Assembly (NCBI RefSeq): GCF_019218885.1
Contig: NZ_JAHUWT010000003.1
Location: forward strand, 744,001 to 808,000
DNA: 64,000 nt
Reading direction: 5' to 3'
Origin: Bordetella sp. BOR01
Lineage (GTDB): Bacteria > Pseudomonadota > Gammaproteobacteria > Burkholderiales > Burkholderiaceae_B
Shown here: piece after piece, positions 8,126-17,295 of the stretch
Layout: every line of letters starts with the position of its first letter
Numbering within the stretch: the first letter of the stretch is position 1
Program-made: the position numbers and the translations under genes
The notes under the pieces: model-generated
The model's input: only the letters and a program-made list of their open reading frames with translations
What the model was told of the DNA's origin: nothing
The model's database searches: none

Positions 8126-9154
8126 ATGTCGGCACGCAAGCCCCGCAGCACCCGCGATGGCCGCGTCACCATGCAACAGGTGGCGCGCCGTGCGGGCATC
8201 AGCGCCATTACCGTGTCGCGCGCCTTGCGGGTGCCCGACAAGGTGGCCCCGGCGCTGCGCGAACGCATCCTGCGCATCTGCCAGGAACTGGGCTACGTAC
8301 CCAACCACGCCGCCAGCGCCCTGGCCTCGTCGCGCTCGCGCATCGTGGTGGCGCTTATCCCATCGCTGAGCAATGTGGTCTTCGTGGACATCATCGCCGG
8401 CATCAAGGAAACCCTGGATGCGCACGGCTATCACATGCTGGTGGGCGTGACGGGTTATTCGCTGGATGCCGAAGAAACCCAGTTGCGTACTTACCTGCAG
8501 CACTCGCCCGATGGGGTCATCCTGACCGGTGTCGACCATACGCCTGGGGTGTGGCAATTGCTGCGTTCGGCAGCCATACCCGCGGTGCACACCATCGAGA
8601 CACTGCCCGCCCAGTCCGGCGACCTGAGCGTGGGCTTCTCGCAGTTCGACTCGGGCCTGGCCGCCTGCCGCCACCTGATCCAGCGCGGCTACCGGCGCAT
8701 CGGTATCGTGGGCGCCCAGCTCGACCCGCGTTCGCTGCGGCGCTGCGAGGGCGCGCGCAAGGCGCTGCGCGAGGCGGGCCTGTACGATCCGGCGCTGGAA
8801 ATCATGACGCCCCAGAAATCGTCCATCGGCCTGGGCGCGGAACTGCTGGACCAGGTACTGGATACCCACCCCGATTGCGACGGGCTGTTTTTCTGCAACG
8901 ACGACCTGGCGCAAGGCGCGGTATTCCAGTGCGCCCGGCGCGGCATCGAGGTACCGGCGCGCATGGGGCTGGTCGGATTCCACGATTTCGCCGGCACGGC
9001 CTGGACCACGCCGCCCTTGTCCACCATCGCCACGCCGCGCTATCAAATCGGCCTGACGGCGGCAGCATTGCTGTTGCAGCAATTGACCGGGCAGCCACCG
9101 GCCCAGCCGCATGTAGACCTGGGCTTCAGCCTGGTGCAGCGGGAAACGACTTAG
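8126..9154 (+). CDS. LacI-family transcriptional regulator, GntR-like subgroup
   Basis: This 342-aa repressor has an N-terminal helix-turn-helix (VTMQQVARRAGISAITVSRA, about residues 14-35) and the hinge helix NHAASALASSRS. A periplasmic-binding-protein-like effector domain fills the rest. The recognition helix and the operator next to it are like those of gluconate repressors, which bind sugar acids or their phosphates. It is divergent from the TRAP/dehydratase operon and almost certainly controls it. The effector would be the transported sugar acid or an intermediate; this is inferred from context. Confidence 0.93.
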   Translation: MSARKPRSTRDGRVTMQQVARRAGISAITVSRALRVPDKVAPALRERILRICQELGYVPNHAASALASSRSRIVVALIPSLSNVVFVDIIAGIKETLDAHGYHMLVGVTGYSLDAEETQLRTYLQHSPDGVILTGVDHTPGVWQLLRSAAIPAVHTIETLPAQSGDLSVGFSQFDSGLAACRHLIQRGYRRIGIVGAQLDPRSLRRCEGARKALREAGLYDPALEIMTPQKSSIGLGAELLDQVLDTHPDCDGLFFCNDDLAQGAVFQCARRGIEVPARMGLVGFHDFAGTAWTTPPLSTIATPRYQIGLTAAALLLQQLTGQPPAQPHVDLGFSLVQRETT

Positions 9155-9187
9155 GCAGGGCCTGGCCCTGCCGCCCTTGTGCCATCT

Positions 9188-11752
9188 TCAGGCGTCGGCC
9201 GGCGCCGGCGGGGTGGTCGGCGGCAATGGGTTGGCGGGTGCCGGCGGGGTCGTGGTGCCGGTCTGGGAAAACTGCTTCCATACCTCGATGGCGCGCAAGC
9301 GCTGCTTGGCCACTACCTGGATGCGTTCGCGCAGGTTGGGATCGCGCGCCAGCAGCGCCTCGAAGTCGCGCAGCGACAGCATCAACAGCTTGCTGTAGCC
9401 CAGCGAATGCACGTCAGGATTGATCTGCTGCTCGCCCAGCAGCGCCAGTTCGCCAAAGAACTCGCCGCTACCCAGTTCGATGGCCGTGCCATCGGGCAGT
9501 TCGACCGATACCGCGCCGGAAGCCACGAAACACATTTCCAGCCCGTGCCGCCCGCCCGTCAGCACGGGCTGGTCGGGCAGCGCCAGGCGCGGCTTGAGCA
9601 GCTTGCTGATGGCGCGCAATGAGTCGGGGCTCAGGCCTTCGAACAGGGGCACACGGGTGATCAGTTCAGCCGCCCCCAGTTCCATGTCCAGGGGGGGATG
9701 CCGGTCGATGTGGCGCCAGCGGCTTTTCAACTGGCTCATCAGGTCGGCATAGACCTCGCCGCTGATCAGGAATTGCTCAAGCATGTCGTGATAGCGAATG
9801 CGCTCGAGCTCGCGCGCAGTGCGGCCCAGGTGGCTTTCCTGCAGCCACAGGGCGTACGACGGGTACTGCAGGTTGAGCGCCTGCAGGGCGTGCTCGATCA
9901 GGTCCAGGCGGCGCTGGTGCGCGGCCATGATCTGCTGGGCCGCCGCTTCGCCCAGCAGGGGCGCGATCTGTTCGCGCGCGAATACGATCAGGCGCTGCGC
10001 CACCGACCGCTTGGTCATCAGGTTGGCGAAGCGCTGCCCCAGCTCGCGCGCCATCCAGCCCTGGAAGCCGAACATGTAATGCGTGCGCAGCGCCAGGCGA
10101 AATGCAGTTGAATAGCGCACGTCGGCCTCGATGCCGCGCTCGAAGCCTTCCAGCCCGCCGGTGCGCACCGCGTCTTCCAGGCGCTCGGAGCGCGCCAGCA
10201 GCGATTCGGCCATGCGCCAGTCGACGATCTGCGCCTTCAAGACATCGAACAGCATTTCCTGCTCGCGCTGCGCCACGATGGCCAGGCCCACCGCCACGCG
10301 CTGCTCATCGGTCATCTGGCTGAGCTGACCATCGTGCACGCTGGCCAGGCTGGCATCGAACACGGCATGGATGCGCTCGCTGGCCTCGGGACTGATGTGG
10401 TCGGTCTTGGCGACCTCGTCGGTCTTGTCCTGCAGGTCTTCCAGGGCCACCACCAGCGCCTGGTTGCGTATCGTGCGCTCCACGGGCGACAACTGGTTCA
10501 GTCCCAGCATGCGGATAAGCGGGCGCAGGGTGATGCCGTTGACGAACAGCGTAACCAGCACGAAGCCCGTGGTTACCACGGCGATGAACTGACGCGCCTC
10601 TTCAGGCACCGCATCTTGTTCGGTAACGGCCAGCGCCAGCGCCAGCGACACGGCGCCGCGCAGGCCGCCCCACAGCATCACCGTTTTGTAGGGCGTGCTG
10701 ACCTTGGTGCCCAGCGGCGTCAAGCCCAAGAGCGGCAGCAGGCCGAACACCACAATGGCGCGCGCGGCCAGCGTCACCACGAACACCACGATCACCAACA
10801 ACATTTCTTCCGGATCGGCCGCCGCCATCAGCTTGGGGATCAGCATGGCCGCGAACAGGAAGATCAGCGAATTGGCCCAGAAGCCGAATTGTTCCCACGA
10901 ACTGGCCAGGTGCTCGAACGTGACCGGCGACATGCGAGTGCGCCCGGTCGAACCCACCACCAGGCCGGCCACCACCGTGGCCACCACGCCCGATACGCCC
11001 AGGTAGTGTTCCGAGATAAAGAAAGACAGGTATGCCAGCGTCAGGGTCAGCGTGATTTCGGCGGTGGGAAACCCGCGCAGCCAGGCAAACAGGAAGCACG
11101 CGCCGCGCCCCATGACAAAGCCGGCAATGCCACCGCCCACGAAGTGGAAGACGAAGTCGTTGAACACGCCGCCTACCGACAGGGTGCCCTTGCCGCCCAG
11201 CACGGCCAGCAGCACCGAATACAGGGCGATCGACGCGGCATCGTTGAACAGGCTTTCGCCTTCGACCAGAGTGGTCAGGCGCTTGGGCGCGCCCACCTCG
11301 CGAAAGATGCCCACCACGGCCACCGGATCGGTGGTGGCCACGATGGCGCCCAGCAGCAGGCAGGCCACCAACCCATAGGAAGACACGGCGTTGACCGCGA
11401 AACCAACCACCACCGTGCACACCACCACCGCCACGATCGCCATCATCAAGATGGGGCCGATGTCGTCCATCAAGCGCCGCACGTTCATGGCCAATGCTGT
11501 CTCGAACAGCAGCACGGGCAGGAACACCATCAGGAAGGTTTCCGACGAAATCTCGAAACGCTCGATGGTGTCGAACAGGTCGCCCAGCACCGGGGGCGCC
11601 CAGCCGTGCAGGTGCAGGCCTATGCCCAACAGGCAGCCCACAATGGCCAGCAGCACCGAATACGGCAGCTTGACGCGTCCGGCCAAGGGCGGCATGAAGC
11701 ACACCAGCGTCAACAGGCCAGACAGGCCGAACACAATGAAACCAATATCCAT
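9188..11752 (-). CDS. Na+/H+ (cation:proton) antiporter, NhaP/SOS1-like, with C-terminal cyclic-nucleotide-binding domain
   Basis: This 854-aa inner-membrane exchanger begins MDIGFIVFGLSGLLTLV. The CPA1 transporter domain spans about residues 1-410 and contains ATTDPVAVVGIFREVGAP, VEGESLFNDAASIALYSVLL (the conserved ND ion-binding pair) and WGGLRGAVSLALALAV. A long soluble region of about 290 residues leads to a cNMP-binding-like domain near residues 690-810, where SGEFFGELALLGEQQ matches the phosphate-binding cassette GE.A.L. A Pro/Thr-rich tail ends the protein. The typical cassette Arg after GE.ALL is not evident, so ligand binding is uncertain. It is divergent from a cAMP phosphodiesterase gene. 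The open frame upstream to 12763 is a shadow of that gene. Confidence 0.9.
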   Translation of the reverse strand: MDIGFIVFGLSGLLTLVCFMPPLAGRVKLPYSVLLAIVGCLLGIGLHLHGWAPPVLGDLFDTIERFEISSETFLMVFLPVLLFETALAMNVRRLMDDIGPILMMAIVAVVVCTVVVGFAVNAVSSYGLVACLLLGAIVATTDPVAVVGIFREVGAPKRLTTLVEGESLFNDAASIALYSVLLAVLGGKGTLSVGGVFNDFVFHFVGGGIAGFVMGRGACFLFAWLRGFPTAEITLTLTLAYLSFFISEHYLGVSGVVATVVAGLVVGSTGRTRMSPVTFEHLASSWEQFGFWANSLIFLFAAMLIPKLMAAADPEEMLLVIVVFVVTLAARAIVVFGLLPLLGLTPLGTKVSTPYKTVMLWGGLRGAVSLALALAVTEQDAVPEEARQFIAVVTTGFVLVTLFVNGITLRPLIRMLGLNQLSPVERTIRNQALVVALEDLQDKTDEVAKTDHISPEASERIHAVFDASLASVHDGQLSQMTDEQRVAVGLAIVAQREQEMLFDVLKAQIVDWRMAESLLARSERLEDAVRTGGLEGFERGIEADVRYSTAFRLALRTHYMFGFQGWMARELGQRFANLMTKRSVAQRLIVFAREQIAPLLGEAAAQQIMAAHQRRLDLIEHALQALNLQYPSYALWLQESHLGRTARELERIRYHDMLEQFLISGEVYADLMSQLKSRWRHIDRHPPLDMELGAAELITRVPLFEGLSPDSLRAISKLLKPRLALPDQPVLTGGRHGLEMCFVASGAVSVELPDGTAIELGSGEFFGELALLGEQQINPDVHSLGYSKLLMLSLRDFEALLARDPNLRERIQVVAKQRLRAIEVWKQFSQTGTTTPPAPANPLPPTTPPAPADA

Positions 11753-11917
11753 GAAGCGCGGCCGGATAATGCACGTATCGTACGGAACGACAAGAATAGC
11801 TTTTTTTGCCGCCGGGCCGCGACGTCCACGTTTCGTTACGCGTCGCCGCGTACGCCGTATCCGGCGCCCGCGCTTTTTCGGTAAGGTACTCACGTTTCTG
11901 ATACGCAGGAGAGCGCC

Positions 11918-12724
11918 TTGCCGGCCTCGACTTCCAGCGCCGGCCGCGCCGACGCCCCCATCCTGGTGGTGCAGCTCACCGACACGCATCTGCTGGCCGA
12001 GCCAGAGAGCGTGGTGTGCCAGGTCAATACCGATGCCAGCCTGCGCACCGTGCTGGACCTGGTGCGCGCCAATGGCCACCGGCCCGACCTGCTGCTGGCC
12101 ACCGGCGACCTGTCGCAAGACGGCTCGCCGGCTGCCTATCAACGGCTGCGAGACCTGCTGGAACAGACTGACTGGCCCGTGCGCTGCCTGCCTGGCAACC
12201 ACGACGAGCCCCATGCCCTGCGCCATGCCCTGGGCCTGTGGACGCAGCCGGTGACCGACATCGGCGCCTGGCGCATCATCCTGCTGGACTCCACCGTACC
12301 GGGCTCTGACGGCGGCCATATCGACGACGCGCAGTTCGACCTGCTGGAACGCGCCGCAGCCCTGGCGGGCGATCGCCACATATTGGTGGCCCTGCACCAC
12401 AACCCGGTGCAAATGGACAGCAAGTGGCACGACAGCATGATGGTCGACAACGCCCAGGCCCTGTTCCAGCAACTGGCCACCCTGCCACGCACGCGCGTAC
12501 TGCTGTGGGGCCATGTGCACCAGGCGTTCGACCGCCGGCGCCATCACCTGCGCATGCTGGCCACGCCATCGACCTGCTTCCAGTTCGCCATACGCGATGG
12601 CCGGCATGTGCTGGACGATGCCACGCCGGGCTACCGTTGGCTGAAGCTGTATCGCGATGGTTCGCTGGCTACCGGCGTGCGGCGCATCGACACCGCCGCG
12701 TGGCGCGACGTGCTGGCGGCCTGA
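11918..12724 (+). CDS. cpdA: CpdA-type 3',5'-cyclic-nucleotide phosphodiesterase (class III metallophosphoesterase)
   Basis: This 268-aa cytoplasmic enzyme probably hydrolyses cAMP to AMP. All metal-binding motifs of the calcineurin-like fold are present: LTDTHLL (Asp22, His24), TGDLSQDG (Asp64), PGNHDE, the His of VALHHNPV, and WGHVHQ. That set and the length match CpdA. The start is TTG at 11918 with AGGAG 7-8 nt upstream; no better start was seen. The neighbouring divergent gene encodes an antiporter with a cyclic-nucleotide-binding-like domain, which suggests a functional pairing. It is convergent with rpoH, with an sRNA-like structure and terminator between them. Confidence 0.88.
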   Translation: MPASTSSAGRADAPILVVQLTDTHLLAEPESVVCQVNTDASLRTVLDLVRANGHRPDLLLATGDLSQDGSPAAYQRLRDLLEQTDWPVRCLPGNHDEPHALRHALGLWTQPVTDIGAWRIILLDSTVPGSDGGHIDDAQFDLLERAAALAGDRHILVALHHNPVQMDSKWHDSMMVDNAQALFQQLATLPRTRVLLWGHVHQAFDRRRHHLRMLATPSTCFQFAIRDGRHVLDDATPGYRWLKLYRDGSLATGVRRIDTAAWRDVLAA

Positions 12725-12747
12725 AGCAAGGGCCTTTGTGGCCAGGC

Positions 12748-12781
12748 AAAAAAAATGGGGCACCGATATGCTAGGTGCCCC
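12748..12781 (-). terminator. Rho-independent terminator of rpoH (minus strand)
   Basis: Read on the minus strand, GGGGCACC and GGTGCCCC form an 8-bp stem with a 9-nt loop (12781 to 12757), followed by A and eight Ts (12755 to 12748). This is a strong intrinsic terminator for transcripts coming from rpoH or from a small RNA in its 3' region. Confidence 0.85.
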
Positions 12782-12832
12782 GCAAGCATCCGTTTCATAG
12801 GGGAGGGGAAAGAGGAGAAGCCGAAACGGATG
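12748..12832 (-). ncRNA. Candidate small RNA / 3'UTR-derived RNA behind rpoH, with C/U-rich anti-Shine-Dalgarno loop
   Basis: On the minus strand CATCCGTTTC (12832 to 12823) and GAAACGGATG (12796 to 12787) form a perfect 10-bp stem around a 26-nt loop. The loop is almost all pyrimidine and contains CTCCTC and CCCCTCCCC. Five nucleotides later comes the intrinsic terminator. A stem exposing a CUCC-type loop followed by a terminator is the architecture of anti-SD 'cuckoo'-type sRNAs. No clear independent promoter was found in 12833-12973, so release from the rpoH mRNA by processing is the simpler model. Confidence 0.45.
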
Positions 12833-12973
12833 ACAAGACTGCTGTACCGGGTACCGGTAATGCGGTCTACAGAGATTTAGGCGCCTGGATAAGGATTAAG
12901 TTTCCAGGGCCATGAAATTGGGCGGCACGAATTTGAATCAGATTGTTTCTGCGCCGCCGGGCGCCGCCAGGCT

Positions 12974-13861
<888 letters not shown>

Positions 13862-13906
13862 GGCTGCGGTCTCCAGGATAAGAGGGACGACGATATCAGA
13901 TTGATG

Positions 13907-13933
13907 TTAGCACTCTCTATGTACGAGTGCTAA
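13907..13933. promoter_or_regulatory. CIRCE element (HrcA operator) upstream of rpoH
   Basis: TTAGCACTC (13907-13915), nine bases, then GAGTGCTAA (13925-13933) is a perfect match to the CIRCE consensus TTAGCACTC-N9-GAGTGCTAA. It overlaps the predicted rpoH promoters and lies 45 bp before the start codon. HrcA should therefore repress rpoH. Confidence 0.95.
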
Positions 13934-13947
13934 TTCGACTGCTGCAA
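13918..13947 (-). promoter_or_regulatory. Predicted sigma-70-type promoter of rpoH inside CIRCE
   Basis: On the minus strand TTGCAG (13947 to 13942) and TACATA (13923 to 13918) are 18 bp apart. The -10 sits in the CIRCE spacer and right arm, so HrcA binding would block it. Confidence 0.5.
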
Positions 13948-13961
13948 TGCGGCGGAGTTCC
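13934..13961 (-). promoter_or_regulatory. Predicted sigma-E (RpoE)-type promoter of rpoH
   Basis: On the minus strand GGAACTC (13961 to 13955), 16 bp, then TCGAA (13938 to 13934) resembles the RpoE consensus GGAACTT-N16-TCAAA. It would start transcription in the CIRCE region. E. coli rpoH also has a sigma-E promoter, so this is plausible, but it rests on motif match alone. Confidence 0.45.
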
Positions 13962-14072
13962 CGCTGCGGGCCTGGGCCGTCCCTTATTTGTACCGCCCGG
14001 CACGCCGCTTGCCGCGCCTTCGGTTCCGGGCCGGGCGGCGCCTGCCGCGCGCCCACCACGCAAGGAGCCTGC

Positions 14073-14339
14073 ATGAGTGCATTCGCCAAAACTACCCACG
14101 CCCGCGCGCAGGGTGATGACGTCTTCTTCGAGTTGGAGACCGATGGCGTTACCCGGCCGTTTGAAATTTCAGGAGATGCCTTGCGCCGCTATTTTGGCGC
14201 CGCCGATGACAGCGGCAGCGAATTGCTACGCGCCTTCGAGCAGGCCCGGGAAAAAATCCAGGCGCTTGCGAAGAAGGCGCAATGGGTGCCCTCGGACGGC
14301 CCCATCAAGCTGGGCACAGGCGATTTCGACGACGGTTGA
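14073..14339 (+). CDS. Small DUF1488-like protein
   Basis: This 88-aa acidic protein has the pattern VFFELETDG, then FEISGDALRRYFGA, then LLRAFEQAREKIQALAKKAQ. It resembles the small DUF1488 family (a short beta part followed by a long helix). Function is unknown. The ATG at 14073 follows AAGGAGCCTGC, so the longer upstream frame from 13947 is rejected. It is divergent from rpoH, 211 bp away, and convergent with the next gene, ending 13 bp from it. Confidence 0.7.
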   Translation: MSAFAKTTHARAQGDDVFFELETDGVTRPFEISGDALRRYFGAADDSGSELLRAFEQAREKIQALAKKAQWVPSDGPIKLGTGDFDDG

Positions 14340-14352
14340 CGCAACCAGCCCC

Positions 14353-15045
14353 CTACCAGCCCAGGCGGCGCAAGGCCTCTTCGGTAGCCTGCCCGTCGGG
14401 GCGGATGACGACGGCGCCGCGCGCGTCCATGAATACGCGGTAGCGCGCGCCGTCCACCATCGGCATGTAGGCGGCACTGCCGTACTGCACGTCGACAAAC
14501 GGCAGCCAATTGGGAAAAACGCGCTTCAGGGTCGCCAGGTCGGGCACCGGCCAGTCGGACAGCGCGTGCACGGTGCGCGGTTCGCTCTGTTCGCGCGCCA
14601 CGTCGCTGTAGCGCCCGGCTATGCGCTCGAACGCATACAGCGGTGGCACCCCGGCCAGCAAGGCCGGCAGGCGCCAACGCACCACCTTGGCATCGATCTG
14701 CCATTGGTCGCCGGATAGGGGGTAGATGCGCGGCGTCGCCCCCAAAGGCGCCTGTGCGGTCAGCAGGAACTGCCCTGGGGCCTGTTCGTGGATCTGCACG
14801 CTGGCCACGGGCACATCGGTGGTCAGGCGCACGAACTGCACCAGGGTCAGCGCCAGCATGGCCGACACGCCCGCCAGGGCAACCAGCAGGACACCGCACA
14901 GGCGTCGCACAGGCCGCAGCCGGAACGCCCTGCGCCCGCTGGCATCGCGCGGCCCGCCGCGGCCACACAGCAGCACCAGGCCAGGCAGCAGCACGATCAG
15001 GGCCGCCAGGGCCATCCAGATGAAAGGGGCAAAACCATTGATCAC
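14353..15045 (-). CDS. Unknown inner-membrane protein with a periplasmic-type domain
   Basis: I do not recognise a named family for this 230-aa protein. Two hydrophobic helices are visible: FIWMALAALIVLLPGLVLLC (residues 8-27) and VLLVALAGVSAMLALTLVQF (about 52-71). A soluble domain follows, with several conserved-looking Trp and Tyr residues (for example WQIDAKVVRW and FPNWLPFVDVQYG). The start is GTG at 15045 with GAGGA upstream. It is 65 bp downstream of fghA on the same strand. Confidence 0.75.
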   Translation of the reverse strand: MINGFAPFIWMALAALIVLLPGLVLLCGRGGPRDASGRRAFRLRPVRRLCGVLLVALAGVSAMLALTLVQFVRLTTDVPVASVQIHEQAPGQFLLTAQAPLGATPRIYPLSGDQWQIDAKVVRWRLPALLAGVPPLYAFERIAGRYSDVAREQSEPRTVHALSDWPVPDLATLKRVFPNWLPFVDVQYGSAAYMPMVDGARYRVFMDARGAVVIRPDGQATEEALRRLGW

Positions 15046-15110
15046 TAGGCAATCCTCAAGGGCGCAAGCGCCGGCCGGGTGACCGCGGCAGCCAGGGCGG
15101 CGCTACATAT

Positions 15111-15965
15111 CTATATATATTGGTCGGCGTGAAAGCGAAGATGGTCCTGCATGAAGGTCGAAATGAAGTAGTAGCCGTGGTCGTAGTCGGCGTGGCGGCG
15201 CAGTGTCAGGGGCTGGTTGGCCTGCAGGCAGGCCTGTTCGAACACGTCGGGGTACAGCTGCTCGGCCAGGAATCCGTCGGCCAGGCCCTGGTCGACCAGG
15301 ATGCCGCGCGGAAACGGCCGGCTGGCGCGCGTCATGATCTCGCTGGCGTCGTAGGCCTTCCACGCTTCAGTGTCGGGCCCCAGGTAGCCGCTGAACGCCT
15401 TGTGCCCCCAGGGGCAGCGCGTGGGCGCCGCGATGGGTGCAAAGGCCGATACGGACCGGAACCGCTGCGGATGGCGCAGCGCCAGTACCAGGGCGCCATG
15501 CCCGCCCATGGAATGGCCAAAGATCCCGGTGCGCTGCGGATCGCCAGGCAATTGGCTGGTGGCGATGCCGTACAGCTCGTCGGCCACGTAGCTTTCCATG
15601 CGGTAGTGGGCGCGCCACGGCTCGGCGGTGGCATCCAGGTAGAAGCCCGCGCCGGTGCCGAAATCCCAGTCCTGGTCTTCGCCGGCAATACCCGCCCCGC
15701 GCGGGCTGGTGTCAGGCGCCACCAGCATCAGCCCATGTTCGGCGGCCAACCGCTGCGCGCCGCCCTTGATCATGAAGGTTTCTTCGGTGCAGGTCAGGCC
15801 CGCCAGGTAGAACAAGACCGGCACGCGGCCCTGGCCTTGTTCGGCCTGCGGCGGGATGTACACCGAGAACCGCATGGGCAGGCCGATCTGCGCCGAGGCG
15901 TGGCGATAGTAGCGCTGCCAGCCGCCGAAACAGCGATGCTGCGAAATCAGTTCGAGATCTGCCAT
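15111..15965 (-). CDS. fghA: S-formylglutathione hydrolase
   Basis: This serine esterase completes glutathione-dependent formaldehyde oxidation by hydrolysing S-formylglutathione to formate and glutathione. The 284-aa protein has the alpha/beta-hydrolase nucleophile elbow GHSMGGHGAL and the family signature YLAGLTCTEETFM. The C-terminal catalytic His lies in DYDHGYYFI. Length is standard. It lies 33 bp downstream of the glutathione-dependent formaldehyde dehydrogenase gene, its pathway partner. Confidence 0.96.
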   Translation of the reverse strand: MADLELISQHRCFGGWQRYYRHASAQIGLPMRFSVYIPPQAEQGQGRVPVLFYLAGLTCTEETFMIKGGAQRLAAEHGLMLVAPDTSPRGAGIAGEDQDWDFGTGAGFYLDATAEPWRAHYRMESYVADELYGIATSQLPGDPQRTGIFGHSMGGHGALVLALRHPQRFRSVSAFAPIAAPTRCPWGHKAFSGYLGPDTEAWKAYDASEIMTRASRPFPRGILVDQGLADGFLAEQLYPDVFEQACLQANQPLTLRRHADYDHGYYFISTFMQDHLRFHADQYI

Positions 15966-15998
15966 GGCCCATGTTTCCTTGCTGACGAGATGGAGCGC

Positions 15999-17105
15999 TC
16001 AGTACAGCACCACTGAACGGATGGATTCGCCCCGCTTCATCAGGTCGAAGCCTTCATTAATGCGTTCCAGCGGCAGGGTGTGGGTGATCAGGTCGTCGAT
16101 ATTGATCTTGCCTTCCATGTACCAGTCGACGATCTTGGGCACGTCGGTACGGCCGCGCGCGCCACCGAAGGCCGAGCCTTTCCATTGGCGTCCGGTCACC
16201 AACTGGAACGGACGGGTGCTGATCTCGGCACCGGCCTCGGCCACGCCGATGATGATCGACTGGCCCCAGCCCTTGTGGCAGCATTCCAGCGCCTGGCGCA
16301 TCACCTTGGTATTGCCGATGCACTCGAACGAGTAGTCGGCGCCACCGTCCGTCAGCTGGACGATTTCGTCGACGACGTTCTCGACGTCTTTGGGGTTGAT
16401 GAAATGGGTCATGCCGAACTTGCGGGCCATGGCCTCGCGTTCGGGGTTCAGGTCCACGCCGATGATCTTGTCTGCCCCCACCATCTTGGCGCCCTGGATC
16501 ACGTTCAGGCCGATGCCGCCCAGGCCGAACACCACCACGTTGGCGCCCGCCTCGACTTTGGCGGTGTACACGACCGCGCCCACGCCCGTGGTGACGCCGC
16601 AGCCGATATAGCAGATCTTGTCGAACGGCGCGTCTTCACGCACCTTGGCCACGGCGATCTCGGGCACCACGATGTGGTTGGCAAAGGTGGACGTGCCCAT
16701 GTAGTGGAACAGCGGCTTGCCGTCCAGCGAGAAGCGCGAGGTGGCGTCCGGCATCAGGCCCTTGCCCTGGGTGGTGCGGATGGCCTGGCACAGGTTGGTC
16801 TTGCGCGACAGGCAGAACTTGCACTGGCGGCATTCGGGCGTATACAGCGGAATGGCATGGTCGCCTTTTTTCAGGGACGTAACGCCCGGCCCCACATCGA
16901 CCACGATGCCCGCGCCCTCGTGCCCCAGGATGGCCGGGAACAGGCCTTCCGGGTCGGCGCCCGACAGAGTGTAGTAATCGGTGTGGCAGATGCCGGTGGC
17001 CTTCACCTCGATCAGCACCTCGCCAGCGCGCGGCCCGTCCAGGTCGACTTCTTCGATGGTAAGCGGGGCACCGGCTTTCCAGGCGACGGCGGCTTTTGTC
17101 TTCAT
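15999..17105 (-). CDS. frmA: S-(hydroxymethyl)glutathione dehydrogenase / class III alcohol dehydrogenase
   Basis: This 368-aa NAD-dependent zinc enzyme oxidises S-hydroxymethylglutathione to S-formylglutathione and can also reduce S-nitrosoglutathione. Catalytic zinc ligands are in [12 protein letters not shown] and GHEGAG, and structural zinc Cys residues in [15 protein letters not shown]. The NAD-binding [14 protein letters not shown] lies mid-protein. It begins the pair with fghA. No FrmR-type regulator is next to it. The divergent upstream gap of 190 bp contains an AT-rich stretch (TTTATATATAG near 17239). Confidence 0.97.
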   Translation of the reverse strand: MKTKAAVAWKAGAPLTIEEVDLDGPRAGEVLIEVKATGICHTDYYTLSGADPEGLFPAILGHEGAGIVVDVGPGVTSLKKGDHAIPLYTPECRQCKFCLSRKTNLCQAIRTTQGKGLMPDATSRFSLDGKPLFHYMGTSTFANHIVVPEIAVAKVREDAPFDKICYIGCGVTTGVGAVVYTAKVEAGANVVVFGLGGIGLNVIQGAKMVGADKIIGVDLNPEREAMARKFGMTHFINPKDVENVVDEIVQLTDGGADYSFECIGNTKVMRQALECCHKGWGQSIIIGVAEAGAEISTRPFQLVTGRQWKGSAFGGARGRTDVPKIVDWYMEGKINIDDLITHTLPLERINEGFDLMKRGESIRSVVLY

Positions 17106-17295
17106 GCGAGGCTCCCAGGATATCTACGGCTACTGCGTTTCAACGCCCGATGTTAACCTGCATGAGCAGGCCGGCCCGCACAGGCTTTGTGCAAATGTTT
17201 GTCTGGAAGGCTTGACCCCTCGACGGTTATGGCACTATTTATATATAGTTGATCGACCCTAACGTTCTTTGGGCTGCGCACGCCCCCCCGACCCT

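Noticed and set aside
8126-9154. Reading the LacI-family regulator as the gluconate repressor itself
   Set aside because: The operator is GntR-like but no gluconate kinase or transporter is nearby; the neighbouring genes point to another sugar acid.
10334-11884. 516-aa open frame on the plus strand
   Set aside because: It is a composition shadow of the antiporter gene, dominated by His, Gln and Arg.
11753-12763. N-terminal extension of the antiporter to 1191 aa
   Set aside because: The extra 337 residues are opposite the cpdA gene and have no transporter character; the real protein begins MDIGFIVFG.
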